Notes: generated from the letters alone by a model not told the origin. A stretch of 64,000 nt of DNA from Physcia stellaris (GCA_018902385.1 JABSSW010000020.1:379546-443545), one strand, 5' to 3'; shown: positions 10,767 to 22,814, counted from the stretch's first letter. Numbers and translations are program-made.

Positions 10767-12872
10767 ATGCAACATATCTGGCAGCTTTTCCTACAAGGAC
10801 TTCTAAGTTCCTTCTACTTGGTGAAAGCTCTTGACTTCACCGAACATTTCGACGCATTTCAGCTGATCGGCTCCCATTTCGGTGTCCCCAACGTTTCGCG
10901 CACTTACGACTACGTGATCGTTGGGGGTGGCACCGCTGGCCTGGTGGTAGCGCGTAGACTGGCTTCGAATGCCTCGCTCAGTATCGCTGTTATTGAAGCG
11001 GGAGGTTTTTATGAATTCGACAACGGCAATTCTTCCGAGGTGCCCGGATATGCTTCGCAGCTCACTCGTAAGTTCCGTCGGCGAATGTTGCAGGACCATG
11101 GAAGTTACATGTTATTGAAGTAGAAGTAACGGAGTTCCCTTTTATGGCTCTGAAGTGCTAATGTAGATCGTTTGATAGAACCTGTTCCGGGATCGGGTAA
11201 GAATCCGCTCGTTGATTGGTATCAATACACCACGCCTCAGCCGGGACTCGGTGGTAGGGCTCCTTTGTATGTCGTGGGCAAGACGTTTGGGGCTGGCAGT
11301 GCTCGTAATCTCCTCCAATATACACGGTGCGTCATTGCTAATCTACTCGATACCAAGTCGAACGGGTTGTGTCAGCAGACTAAGGATCTGAAATAGCTCA
11401 TCAGTAGGTGCGTTTCAGAAATGGGCGGATGAAGTTGGCGATCAAAGCTATACATTTCCGAATTTACTGCCCTTTTTCAAAAAGAGCGTCCATTTCAATC
11501 CCCCTAACCAATCTTCAATACCGTCAAATGTCTCGCTGCTTTATAACCGAAGCGATTTCTCGAGCACTGGAGGCCCTTTGGAACTCTCCTTCCCAAATCA
11601 CTTGAACGGTATCTCGTCGTGGCTGGGTAATGCCTTCAGCACCTTGGGTTTTCCGAGACTTTCTGGATTCTTCGACGGCAGACTCTTTGGGTGGTCTTAT
11701 TACGCTTACACAGTCGATCCCAAAAGCCAGACGCGATCTTCATCCGAAACGTCGTTCATGCGTGAGGCTCTGCGTCAGACGACAAACTTGTATTTTTACA
11801 AGTCGACGGAAGTGAAGAGAATCATCTTGAAAGACTGTAAAAGGGCTAGCGGTGTCCTTGTCAGCACAGCCGGGGTTGAGACCACTATTCTTGCGAAGAA
11901 AGAAGTTATTTTGTCGGCTGGAGCAGTAGGTTTACATTACGGCGTTCTCTGCTCGTGATTATTGACTGTACCTATCCGTAGATCCGTTCTCCGCAACTGC
12001 TTATGGTCTCGGGGATTGGGCCTGCCTCCACGCTCAGAGCACACCATATCCCTGTTTGCGCCGATCGTCAAGGTGTTGGCCAAAACATGTGGGACAACAT
12101 CTTCGCCGGCGTTACTTACCCTGTGAACGTTTTGACTCACAACTCTCTCGCCAACCCTGCAGTTATCGGCCCTGCTATCTACGAATACAACACAAAACGA
12201 ACGGGCATCCTGACCAATACGGGAAGCGACCTCCTCGCCTTGGAGAAACTACCCTCAGCTTCCGTGTCTCCAGCTACGCGCTCGGCACTAGACACTACTT
12301 TCGGCCCAGATTGGCCAGATGTTGAATATATTGCTCTAAACGCTTACTTTGGGGATAAGCTCCTGCCACCTCCGGCAGATTCAGTGGGCAAAAACTTCGC
12401 AGCTCTCCTCGCAGGTCTCACCGCGCCCTTTTCCCGCGGCAACGTCACCATCGCCAGTAACGACACCTCCGTCCTCCCCATCGTGTCACCCAACTGGCTC
12501 GAAGATCCCCGTGATCGTGAAGTTCTCCTTGCAACTTTCCGTCGCGCGAGACAGGTCTGGGCTACGGACGCTATGCAAGCTGTCATTACGGGGCCAGAGG
12601 CCTATCCTGGCAGTAATGTTACGAGCGACAGTGCTTTGCTGGCTGCTATCCAGCGTAGTGCACAGACCATCTGGCACGCCAGCGCTACGAATAAGATGGG
12701 AAGAGTCAATGATTCTATGGCTGTGGTGGATTCGAGAGCAAGGGTCATAGGCGTGCAAGGCTTGAGGGTCGTAGATGCGAGTGCTTTTCCGTTCTTGCCT
12801 CCTGGTCAGCCTCAAAGCATAGTTTATGCGTTGGCGGAAAAAATCGCGTCGCACATTCTGAATGGCGACTGA
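10767..12872 (+). CDS. secreted GMC-family flavin oxidoreductase, second catalytic His replaced
   Basis: Four exons (10767-11067, 11167-11326, 11397-11925, 11982-12872) give 626 residues, typical for GMC enzymes. Introns are 99, 70, 56 nt and all phases close. A signal-like N-terminus precedes the FAD-binding motif VIVGGGTAGLVVARRL (residues about 50-65), then a variant of the GGSSARN signature (GAGSARN), the second GMC signature SPQLLMVSGIGP, and the C-terminal substrate domain. The catalytic His is present in IWHASATNKMG (H562). The second position, usually His or Asn 40-45 residues later, reads PPGQPQSIVYALAE, so Q606 stands where the family normally has His. GMC enzymes oxidise alcohols, sugars or aryl alcohols using FAD, usually making H2O2. 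This one may be altered or inactive. Substrate cannot be told from sequence. Confidence 0.88.
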
Positions 12873-14844
12873 AGGGTGTTACTGGGAATTTTCGGACAAG
12901 AATTTGATTAGCATGGCTGGATTCGATGGCTTATGTTATCAACGAACCAAGTAGAAGAAAGTCGTCCTTCGCTGACTGCAGGGTTGTCGTTCATTAGTTT
13001 AGGTCAGTGAAGATGTCCATCCACATAGCTGGCGTGTATGCTCGAATAAAACATGCTAAGTATTCTCTGGTGGCGAGTGTCTGGTGATCGAAATTTGTAT
13101 CTCTGATTTTATTAGCTTCAGCTCCAGCTCCAACTCCAGATACTTTGCAGGAAATAAAGATATACAAAAGCATATTTACATCATCTAATCTCGATTTTCA
13201 ACATGCTTCCTATCTGTCTGAAGCGTCCGAGCTTCTAAACTTGCAATGTATCTGGACGGTATTTGTTCTGTGGTCTCATAATCTTCGTCTGATGGTCGCC
13301 AAGTCTTCTTCGTTGCCAGAGTCTTTGATAGTTCAATGCTCTGCTCTTGGTGATTGGTCTCCAGATCAAGTGTGAAGAAGTTATGATGTGTGAAGAATAT
13401 GATGGGACTTAGCCTTTCGACCCAACTTCGAAGCACAACCTCCAAAAAGACTAGGTGATAGAAATGTTGCAGAATTACCTCTACGTACGATAAGCACTCC
13501 ATCTAAGCATGTCTTCTTGGAAGTCAGGTATACATACTTATTCAAGGTGATCTGGTGTCTGTGGATGTATTCACCGCTTCTCGGCTATGACAACCATGAC
13601 ACAGCGCCACGCCATTTGAGGATATATACCTCTCCAAGTCATCCTCTCCGGGTAGTTGCAAGGCACACTATTTCTTCGTGGAATTGTGTCTGCTCAATTC
13701 CAGTCAATGATAACAAACGATATCAAAGGATGGAAACCCGACAAGCGTACTGTTAAGTTGCAAACTCAAGCCTTGAGATATCATTCTTATCGTGGTCCGG
13801 ATAATCTTGCATTTCCATATATTTTTATATGCTATAATGGTAGTGTGTGACACTAGCAGGAAAATTGTCGTTATCTCTCACAGAGGCGTCCCTAATATCT
13901 TAGTTTAGTTTCGTGAAAGGCCATCTCAGCACCTTACGGTTCGAGATGGTGCTATTCTTTTTGAAATCCCTTCCAAACCATAGGGTATGGCCTCGTAAAC
14001 ATCTGCAGATATTATGATGACACGCAGACCGTCTTTACTCAGTAGACCGACGACTTTCTTTTCATTATTTTTATATTTCAACCCACTCAGTTATTGACAT
14101 TTGTTAGCGTTTTATAGATGCGTTGTTACCTAACTAGTTAGGACCTGAGAATGTACTCATTCGCTGTGCACATGCAGGAGGCTTGAGTGAAATCTCTGTG
14201 CTAGCTCTTTTTAAAGGTCAGGAGTGATGAGGCATACTGATTTTTTCATTACATCTTTTGGATAGCTACTCGGTTGAAAAATCCTAAGACAATCATTTTA
14301 ATGAAACTAGGAAGGAATACTTCAGGAGACGATCTAATATCTTGAGATACTCCAGGAAGAGAGAGACATAGTAAGCTTGTAATAAAAGCACCAAGTGACG
14401 AAACGTCAGCCTTTGCTGTTGACGTGCGATTACGAGATCGTCGGGGACTCGTAATTTCCACAGTATCGAATCGGGCGCCTGGACAAGTACACTCTTATCT
14501 CATCATCACGATTTTCGCCCGGACCGGGATGTCGCCTTGGTCGAGGGTTTCATGTAAAACCTTTTCCGTCCGGAGTTGATCAGTATGAGTTGCCATCGGT
14601 AGCTACTTGTCAGATAAAAAAAGACATGAATTTATGATTAGATGATTAAGACTGTCAAATCGCGAGAACTGTGATGTCGAATGTGGTCGAAGTCAAAAGC
14701 ACATACGCCACACGCCTTGTAAGGCTGAGCGACTCTACCGTGCTCAGATATCCGTCCAGCTCTAGAACAAAATATGAACTCGTCATCACCCAATGCAGCC
14801 TGTCAACTCAGCTGCACTCTCTCGTACTCATAATCTTCTCAACA
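12873..14844. other. intergenic, no supported gene
   Basis: About 2 kb holds only frames of 60-105 codons with no family resemblance. A continuous frame runs into the next gene from 14671, but its first 58 residues look unlike protein and the ATG at 14845 is preferred. Confidence 0.5.
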
Positions 14845-15336
14845 ATGCCTACCATCATCCAAACCGCCTTCCTAGCTGAAGCTCTTCTCAATACCCCTGG
14901 CATCATCGCCTCCATCATCTTCCCCTCCGCCACCCTTGACCTTCTCCTCGTTCCCACCATCCCCTCGTCCTTCAATCCATCCAGCATCCTCCTCACCCGC
15001 GCTCTCGGCGTCATGTTCCTAGCTCTGACCCCGCCCCTCCTTCTCGCATATCCCAATACCCCAGACGCGGCGGGAAAGAGAAGGATCGTCTATTGGATTC
15101 TGGGGCTCGGAGAAGGCGGCCTCGTCCCGCTTTTACTCTGGGAGGCGTTCAGGGCGAGCGATGAAGAAAAGGTTACGGGTATAGGAGTAGGGGCTGGGGG
15201 GTGGTCGAGAACGGCTGCGTTGATGGGCGTGGCCTGTCTATTGCCCTTGCTTTTATGGAGGATTTACGTATTTACAGCTCAGCCCTCCTGGTTCTTGGGC
15301 GTCTCCTCTCGCGGTACAGGCAAGAAAATTACCTGA
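14845..15336 (+). CDS. small membrane protein, about four helices, unknown function
   Basis: The product is 163 residues from the ATG at 14845 (context CAACAATGCC, good for a fungal start). Hydrophobic stretches fall at about residues 5-25 (AFLAEALLNTPGIIASIIF), 50-70 (GVMFLALTPPLLLAY), 80-100 (RIVYWILGLGEGGLVPLLLW) and 125-145 (ALMGVACLLPLLLWRIYVF). The short loops and lysine-ending tail (TGKKIT) fit a small integral membrane protein. The frame is open upstream to 14671, but that segment lacks membrane character. I do not recognise a named family. No intron is evident. Confidence 0.6.
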   Translation: MPTIIQTAFLAEALLNTPGIIASIIFPSATLDLLLVPTIPSSFNPSSILLTRALGVMFLALTPPLLLAYPNTPDAAGKRRIVYWILGLGEGGLVPLLLWEAFRASDEEKVTGIGVGAGGWSRTAALMGVACLLPLLLWRIYVFTAQPSWFLGVSSRGTGKKIT

Positions 15337-17334
15337 TATCGGGCATAAAGCGATTTTACGCCCTCACGACCTTCGGCGGCCGCCCGAACTCCATATGTCA
15401 AGCATTGTCCATCAGATACCAATACATCCACAAGCCGACATCCTGATGCGCACCCTTCATCCAGCTGATACCCCCCTTCGTACAACCTTAATCGGCTCTC
15501 CATTCTCCCCCTCCGCCACCTGCTTGTACTCAATCAGTCACTGTGGCTTAGGGTCCCAATCTTTTCAAATCAATGTCGCGAAACCGTCGCTGGGAACCGC
15601 TGTGTCCAGCTTTCCACCGTGCTACCTAGCGTCTCTTCATCAAACATCAACAGAATCTATACCGCTGTACCATTCCCACCTGGATCCACCTTGCTCTTGT
15701 GCCGTCGGTGTGGTTTCTCAGGTCGGAAAATGACCGCGCATGACCAGCAGGTCATATACACTTCGCGATGATGGATGTTTTCTTGACTTCATCGTGGCCC
15801 TAAAAGCGGCCAGGGAATGGTTACACAAGCATCCAAACAGGTCGCAAGGAGCGTGCTAAATAACGTTGGCCCCGAAAGAATTGCGTGATAAGCAACACCT
15901 GTGGCTGAAATGCTTCAATTTTCCTGATCTCGTACAGAGGCATAAACTACCGTATTATTCGGCGGAGATGACAACGGTATCAAAGGCGACCATAGCCCTG
16001 AGGCCTCTTTTTGCAGCACCAGCATGATAAAGGACTCGCCTAGCCTGGGATTTGTCAAGATTCCAAATCCTGCCTTGGACATATTGGATAATATCTTACG
16101 TATCTTGCAAGGCGAACTCCAATGCCCCTGGGATCTATTCGCTATAGCCTTCCTGATCTATGTATCATTTCAGTAATATTCGGCGAAGCAGCATGCAATT
16201 CTACCCCATGTGGTCAGATCGTCATCGCGAAGATCCAAGATCCCAACTTCCTTTCTGAGGTGCGGTTTTGAAGTAAACCCTTGAGATAGGGCCACTCTGT
16301 AATATACCCCTTTCTCCTTCAGGAGGGGAGTTGCCAAGAATGCGTAATTTTGGCCACGTTCGGAGACTCGTTTGCAGTGCCCCTCAATGAGTCTGTCTCC
16401 TACAAGTAATTGTTATATACGTATATTTAACACACTCCACAAGCTGTAACATCAAGATATATTGTTTGAGCCTGATCAGCGCTCCAGAGCGTTCTGCTGG
16501 TAGTTAGAACATGAGCAATTAGATCGTGGGACACCATATACGTCAGTTGCTTGCGAAGGATTTCGGAGGCGTTTCGGGACGCTCAAGAAGCATATCAATG
16601 GGGACCAATACCTGGTTGCTGAGTATCAACTGCGACAGCAGGTGTCATATATAAACTACTCTGCTCGTGCCCGCGGCGGAACGGTACGTCCGCAACATGG
16701 CTCCCTTTTCGCACTTATAACCGACGACAATCAGGCTGGCCGTCTGCCATTTCAGTACATAACACGGCATGAGCGATATTTCACATAATTGCTCTTTAGA
16801 AATCGATGCTTGGAAAACATGTGATGGTGACGCCTCGCAACCAATCTCATTCTGCCTGTTTTCTATGGGTGGCTTCGGTAATCTCAGTACATAGTGACGC
16901 CAGTGAGTTTAGTTTTCCTTTAAGATGGTGATTCATTTTTCATGACTCGAAAGCAGAATCTCGAAATGCCAGAACGAGCATGCATCCGACCAAAAGCGAG
17001 CTCACATTCGCGTACTCTGATGTTCATGAATTACTTAATGTCAGAAAACTTCGGGAATTTTCCGGTAAAAGTAGGCGTAAAATGGGATTAGCGTGACATG
17101 CGGCGCATGGGCAAGAAACAAAAGATGGGTCGCGACTTCTGGGTTCTTCGTTGATTGTTACGGATCATGCCATGATATTGGAATGGGATGCCTCTTGGTA
17201 TTTGGGAGCGGAGATTGTCCGTCAAAATCCGACAGCCCTAACCCTCTCGATCAAAAAGCTCCAAGAGCGCCCGGATCACGGTAGCCACAGCTTGAATCGT
17301 ATCTACGGAGTACATATCACTCTCATCGTTCAAA
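15337..17334. other. gene-poor stretch
   Basis: About 2 kb has no frame of note on either strand. The right end should contain the SRP19 promoter. No repeats or RNA genes were recognised. Confidence 0.55.
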
Positions 17335-18335
17335 ATGTCTCACCACGCCCGAATAGAAGAGCTATCCTCCAGCGCCAGCGACTCCGACCCCTCCGAACAA
17401 GACCCCACCGAATTCCTCACCTCCCCTCTCCACCCCGCCTCTCCCCCCACCCGCACCTCCTCCTCCCAAACCCAAACCAACCCCACCCTCCTCTCGCCCT
17501 CTTTCCTCCAACACCAACAGCAACAACTACAGCCTCAATTCCGCGCCCAAGCCCCCTCAGCAGCAGACACCGAGCGGCACAAATCCTACCAATGTATCTA
17601 CCCTGTGTATTTCGACGCCACGAGAACAAGGGCGCAGGGCAGGAGGGTTGGGGCCGAGAGAGCGGTGAGGAATCCGCTGGCGAGGGAGATTGTGGATGCG
17701 TGTCAGGGATTGGGGCTCGATGTGGTGTTTGAGCCGTCGAAGATGCATCCCAAGGATTGGGCGAATCCGGGGAGGGTCAGGGTGGGGTTGAAGGGGAGTC
17801 GGAGGGTTAGGAATAGTGAGTGCTTTTCTTCGTCTTGGTTTGTCCTTTGGGTTTGGTCTGGGGGATGGGCGTTTGGGATTTTTGGATGCAGGGGACATGG
17901 ACTAGAAAGGAGGAAGATCAAGGGAGACAAAACGGGACCGAGCAACAGACTATCAGGATCGAACCATTTGCTAATGATAGATATTAACCAGAACACCACC
18001 TCTACAACCTCATCTCAGACCACCTCCTCGCGCACCCAACGACCGCTTCCTCGCCCATGCGTCTCCGCATCGCAGGCATGCCCCCACCCAAAGAACCGAT
18101 CCCGGCACCGGCGGTGCCGAGGGGGTGGAAGATGGGCGATATACTACCGCTTCACAGTCCTGCGCTGAGCGGTGGTGGGGTCAGTGAGAATATTCTGAGG
18201 GATATGATGGCGGAGATGCAGGGGCAGGCGGGAGGGGCGATTGATGGTGTTGCTGGTGTTGCTGGTGGTGGGACAGGTGGTGGAGGGGGAGGGGGAGGGG
18301 GAGGGAAGAAGAAGAAGGACAAGGGGAAGAAATGA
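17335..18335 (+). CDS. sec65: signal recognition particle subunit SRP19/Sec65
   Basis: Two exons, 17335-17815 and 17992-18335, are joined across a 176-nt intron (donor GTGAGT, branch CTAAT/TTAAC, acceptor CCAG) to give 274 residues. After a disordered Ser/Pro/Gln-rich N-terminus comes the SRP19 fold: CIYPVYFDATRTRAQGRRV (residues about 87-105), then LAREIVDACQGLGLDVVFEP, HPKDWANPGRVRV and, across the splice, RNKHHLYNLISDHL. These are the family's hallmark blocks. The C-terminus has a Gly-rich run followed by KKKKDKGKK, the usual lysine-rich tail. SRP19 binds helices 6 and 8 of SRP RNA and allows SRP54 to assemble, in the nucleolus/nucleus and then cytosol. The plus-strand poly-Gly tract comes from GGGGGA-type repeats at about 18270-18305. 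Confidence 0.95.
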
Positions 18336-18701
18336 AGGACTTTTCCAGATGCAGATCACAAGCAGCCATCACAGCGTGAGATGCTAAGTCCACATTATCA
18401 GGTTTCTAAAGATTGCTGCAAGAACATCACGATGGATATTTCCGAAAGTATGTGCTGAGCTGTTCACAGTGATGACGCTAGATTCGTGCACTGACTTGCG
18501 GAGCTGCACTATTTCTTGGCGGAAGATGCAAATAATCAGGGTCGATTCTGTCGCAGCAGCCTCCGCTGAGATGGCGATGGTCCGGTGACCGCCACGTTCC
18601 TTCGCGCGAGGAGGGTTGCATTCGCCGACCGTGCTTCCTCGCTCCGCACAGCCGATTTCTGAAAATCATTGGCGGTAAAGTAGAATGGAGCTATGCCATG
18701 A
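18336..18701. other. convergent intergenic spacer
   Basis: This spacer lies between the 3' ends of SRP19 (plus) and the repeat protein (minus). No gene is supported. Confidence 0.5.
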
Positions 18702-19424
18702 TCATCGTCGCCGGAACTTGAGGTTGCGGGGATTGGTGTCGTAGGGCCAGGGGGCAGAGGAAGTGAAGTTTGACGGACTTTCCTCAACAGCGCTGCTGGC
18801 AGTGACCGGATGGCTACGCTTCGTGGTGGATCGGCTTGAGACTCTGGGTGTCGGGTCATTAGATAGAGGTTGTTGACGCGGGGAGACGCCGTCGTCTGCT
18901 ACTAGTCGTTCGAGCAGAGCAAGGGATTCGGCATCTGATTGGGTGCTCGCTAGTGCGTTTGGAGGCTCCTCGATGCCTTTTGGATCTAGGGTCATGGTAG
19001 ATGGAGGCTGTTCACGCGGAGAGACGCCGTCGTCTGCTACAGACCGTTCGAGCAGAGCAAGAGATACGGCGTTTGAATATTCTTTCAGACTCGAGGATTG
19101 AATTGCGGGCGTGTTCGTTGATGCGTTTGGAAACTTCTCGTTGCCTTCTGGATCTAGGGTCATGATAGATGGAGGCTGTTCACGTCGGGAGACGCCGTCG
19201 TCTGCTACGAATCGTTCGAGCTGAGCAAGGGATACGGCGTCTGAATATTCTTCTGGACTCCGAGTTCGAATTGCTGGCGTGCTGGCTGATGCGTTCAACG
19301 ACTTCTCGTTGCCTTCTTGGATTCTGTGCAACGCTTTCTGCACCCAAGCTCTGAAATCCGTAGAACATGCCATATTGACGCTGGAGCCTTGAACCGGGGT
19401 TTGATTGAGTATGTATGTGGACAC
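18702..19424 (-). CDS. protein with three 56-residue tandem repeats
   Basis: This intronless 240-residue frame contains two full copies (residues 37-92 and 93-148) and one shortened copy (about 149-191) of a unit. Each unit starts EGNEK-like, contains SLALLER-x-VADDGVSPREQ and ends TLDP. At DNA level the period is 168 bp and is visible on the plus strand as repeated CAGACGGCGTCTCC-like blocks. The third copy lacks about 13 residues. The protein is hydrophilic, Ser/Pro/Glu-rich, and ends in a basic RNLKFRRR tail. No known domain, signal peptide or membrane segment is seen. Period conservation in multiples of three supports real coding. The function is unknown. Confidence 0.6.
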   Translation of the reverse strand: MSTYILNQTPVQGSSVNMACSTDFRAWVQKALHRIQEGNEKSLNASASTPAIRTRSPEEYSDAVSLAQLERFVADDGVSRREQPPSIMTLDPEGNEKFPNASTNTPAIQSSSLKEYSNAVSLALLERSVADDGVSPREQPPSTMTLDPKGIEEPPNALASTQSDAESLALLERLVADDGVSPRQQPLSNDPTPRVSSRSTTKRSHPVTASSAVEESPSNFTSSAPWPYDTNPRNLKFRRR

Positions 19425-20332
19425 GGTGAGATCGAGATGTGTGCTTGTGGTGGGTTTGGATAGGATGTTTCTGAGGTCGGGTAATCATAGGTCTGTCAGG
19501 GCGTTTCCTCAGGCCACGGGATAAGAAGAAGGGTCGTGTTGATCGAACCTATCTTAGCTACCTCACACATTTTCCTTCTTGACGTTCAATTAACCAGGAC
19601 AACCTCCCCTGAATTCCATTCAACCGCTCAAATGGGCGTGATTGTTCTCAGCAATTATTCTTCATCATTGTTGGCAGAAGTCTGTAAGCTACGGCTTTTG
19701 GTCCTGATGACCAGGTCGGTCGCCGCCTCGTGGATAGGCATCTTTCGCATAGATTTGGAATGGGCTGGATCTCTAAATTAGGAGATTCTTTTCGCTTGGG
19801 CTGTGACTGACGTTGGCCATGCTGTCAGCTTAAGGTAGACGTGTATCTACTTAACCCATTCTATCGAGATTCTATGCTTTGACAGCGGGTTCGAAGTTTT
19901 CTGCCAATCGACAGTGATAGAAAGATATGCGCGTGTAGCATATTTGGCATGGTTCTAGTGCCTTGGCAAGAATGTATGCAGGAATGCTCATTTCTTGCTC
20001 CTAAATAAAAACAGACCTACTCCCTAATAAAAAGCATCTTGAATACCTCAATTGTACTCCTGTAGCGTATACATCCGTTTATCAACAACATGTATACATC
20101 TTACCCAGGCTCACAGGTAACCAACGTCAGAGTTGAGACATGCAACGCTTGGCATCTTTAACAGAGGACATAGCCTCATAAAGGCAGGACACTGCCCCTC
20201 TGCCGATTATGAATAACCAAGATGACGATTAATATCCACACCCCCACGTCAGCATGAACCTTCCGCTTTTTCAATGCGGGCATCTCGCCCCCAGCCATCC
20301 TCATGGACTGAGCGCTGACGAGCACTGGTCCA
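19425..20332. other. divergent intergenic region
   Basis: The repeat-protein gene leaves to the left and the OSGIN-like gene to the right, so both promoters are expected here. No gene is supported. Confidence 0.5.
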
Positions 20333-21982
20333 ATGCCTTCTCAAGACGAAGCATCATTAACACAAGAGATCAATACTGTCGTCGTCGGCAATGGACCTTC
20401 CGCCCTCATCCTGTCCTACATCTTGCACGGTAACATTCCGTACTACAATTCCACCAAAGCCCACCCGGACCCAATCCTACACCAGAAACTTTGCAATCGA
20501 CGATGCCTGTTAGATGTCGATATCGCCGATCTCACCACCCACTTCACCGCCTCTAGGCTGTCTTACTCGACGCAAGCACTCCCAGTCAACGTCCTGCTCG
20601 ATACCCTCCTACGGCCATTGGCTGACACAAACCCTGATCAATACCATTCTTGTGTCGAATGGCGCCATGAGCCAAAGAAAAGAGTATCGCATCTGGTACT
20701 GGGTAACGCCTCAAAACCTGGTGGGCAATGGGCGGACAATCCGGTTCCTGGGAGCTGGGACATTGGTGCATTGAGTTATGCGGAGATGCTGTCGCTTCCC
20801 GGTTATAGCTTGACTGAGCATAGAAGAACGAGCCATGTAGCTTGCGCAGAAGATTTCGCACGACCAAGCCGCCGGGAAGTTGCAGAATACCTAGCCATTT
20901 ATCCCGAGATGGTGGGCATCAGTGATTCAATCCATACGAACACCAAGGTCGAAGGCATCTCGCAGATCCCTACGGGATTCCGCATTGCGTCCCACAACAT
21001 CCGCTGCAAGCATCTAGTCCTGGCCTCGGGCACTTTCTCCAACCTGATTCCTGCACGTCCTTTGCTACAACCTCTGTTGAGCTTACCATCCGCACGTCGT
21101 TCCATTGAGCATCCGCTGTTGGTTATCGGTTCCGGCTTCTCGGCAGCCGATGTGATTCTCTCCGCCTCATCAGATCAAAGAATACTGCATATCTTCAAAT
21201 GGGCTCCGGACGAGCATCCTTCACCTTTACGTGCCTGCCATCCCAGGGCTTATCCAGAATATGCCGGCGTATACAGGAAAATGAAGCTCGCGGTGAGGGC
21301 TTGCTCCGGCCTCCAGGAAAGTGTATCTCCATTCCGGAGGAAGAAATCGGATCCTTTCGAGCGAGCAAATGGGCAAGCTTTGTACGAGGGTCTGCCGAAT
21401 ACGTATATCACAGATGTCAAGATGTGCAAGAGAAGCGCGATCATCACCTTGAGGCAGAGCGACGGTCAATGCGTTGAGCGAGAGATAGGTGCCATGCAGT
21501 ATGTCATTGGCCGGCGCGGATCCCTGGATTTCATTGACCACGACATGCGCTGCGACATCTTGGGATCTGAGGCTGTCAATGCAGACTTTCCTGTCACGGG
21601 CAAAACGCTTCGAAGCAAAGCAGAAGAAAGCCTCGAAGTTGCTCCCAAAGTGTTCATCGTCGGTAGTCTAACAGGGGACTCATTGATTCGCTTTGCTTTT
21701 GGCGGATGCGTCTCCGCTGCACGCGAGATTATAAGGCGGACGAAGCAAGGGGATGAACCTACAGCAGGAATAATCCGGACACACAAAGAGCTAGCGCATG
21801 CAACAGATACTCAAGCGCGGATAAACGAGAAGGCGGAGGCCTCGGATTACTCTCTTACAAATGGCCACGCCGATCTAGGCCGGGCAGCCAAACCGCGATC
21901 AATGTCGATAGATATGGTGATGAAGAGGTGCGAAATCTGGCATGAGTCCGGCTGGTGGTCTGGAGGCTGCATCGTCTCTTGA
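20333..21982 (+). CDS. OSGIN-like FAD/NAD(P)-binding protein with C-terminal CAAX box
   Basis: This intronless gene encodes 549 residues. The N-terminus has a Rossmann motif VVVGNGPSALILSYIL (residues about 16-31), and a second one, LLVIGSGFSAADVI, lies near residue 262. In between come WADNPVPGSWDIGALSYAEMLSLPGY and FARPSRREVAEYL, blocks shared with the oxidative stress induced growth inhibitor (OSGIN) family of flavin monooxygenase-like proteins. Near the C-terminus KVFIVGSLTGDSLIRFAFGG completes the flavin-binding fold. The last residues are WWSGGCIVS. CIVS fits a CAAX prenylation signal (Cys, two aliphatics, Ser, favouring farnesylation), so the protein may be membrane-anchored. The enzymatic substrate of the fungal family is unknown. 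The ATG at 20333 is the first in frame and places the Rossmann strand at residue 16. Confidence 0.85.
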   Translation: MPSQDEASLTQEINTVVVGNGPSALILSYILHGNIPYYNSTKAHPDPILHQKLCNRRCLLDVDIADLTTHFTASRLSYSTQALPVNVLLDTLLRPLADTNPDQYHSCVEWRHEPKKRVSHLVLGNASKPGGQWADNPVPGSWDIGALSYAEMLSLPGYSLTEHRRTSHVACAEDFARPSRREVAEYLAIYPEMVGISDSIHTNTKVEGISQIPTGFRIASHNIRCKHLVLASGTFSNLIPARPLLQPLLSLPSARRSIEHPLLVIGSGFSAADVILSASSDQRILHIFKWAPDEHPSPLRACHPRAYPEYAGVYRKMKLAVRACSGLQESVSPFRRKKSDPFERANGQALYEGLPNTYITDVKMCKRSAIITLRQSDGQCVEREIGAMQYVIGRRGSLDFIDHDMRCDILGSEAVNADFPVTGKTLRSKAEESLEVAPKVFIVGSLTGDSLIRFAFGGCVSAAREIIRRTKQGDEPTAGIIRTHKELAHATDTQARINEKAEASDYSLTNGHADLGRAAKPRSMSIDMVMKRCEIWHESGWWSGGCIVS

Positions 21983-22814
21983 ACTGTATATATCAAAACA
22001 GAGCATAGCACGGCGTTTACTGGTTCGATAGACTAGGATTGGAGATTTTGAGCACATTTTCGCATAGCGAGGGGATAAGATGGAGGGAAGGGTCAAATAT
22101 GGAAGACAACCTGAACACTGCCCATAAAAGAGTATCCTACGTTTCCTCCCAAAGTTCTAGACTTAATCCAACAAAGAACTTTTCAGGGTCCAGACAGACT
22201 ATTGCACTTATACAATGTTTCGCAGCTTGCACATCAACCAACAATCAGGTATGATTTCACTTGTCTAGCCAAAACTGTGAAGCAGAATGAGCGCAATTGA
22301 ACGCTGCAATAATAACAATAGAAATCGACTCACGATCGCAATAGTTTTGAGACTTGAAAGATTGTGCTGCTGCCGAAAATATGCCTGCGCAACAATGTGA
22401 TACCTGCAAAGCAACCATGCGATTTCCATCACGATTCCATGCAATCACGTCGACTTTTCGAAATCGTTGATTATTTGGATAGTGCTCATTCCGTGTTTCA
22501 CATCGAGTCTTCGGTTGTATGTTTTGCTTACTAGGTGCAAATGCTATGAAAGTGCATAGTCGATGGTGTTGCAGAAGGAGTGCGAAATCATCGAAATTTC
22601 GCAATCTTACCAGATCTGATCCTAACTTTGAAATATTTTTTGAAAAAATCCGGGCCAACTTATAATAAACTATAATAAGTACTTGACATTTACGTTGCCA
22701 CTCCGTGTCATGATCTCTTAAGTTCAACACTACTATGTGACGTGAGTAAACCGTCCAGGAAAATCGGACGAAAAGATCCCAATTACAATTTCAAAAAGCA
22801 AAAAACGAATAAAT
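21983..22814. other. intergenic
   Basis: A 157-codon minus-strand frame (22730-22257) has no recognisable family and a mixed composition. I do not call it a gene. AT-rich flank of the tRNA follows. Confidence 0.45.

Noticed and set aside
22257-22730. 157-codon minus-strand frame
   Set aside because: No recognisable family, no compositional support, and AT-rich flank of the tRNA.
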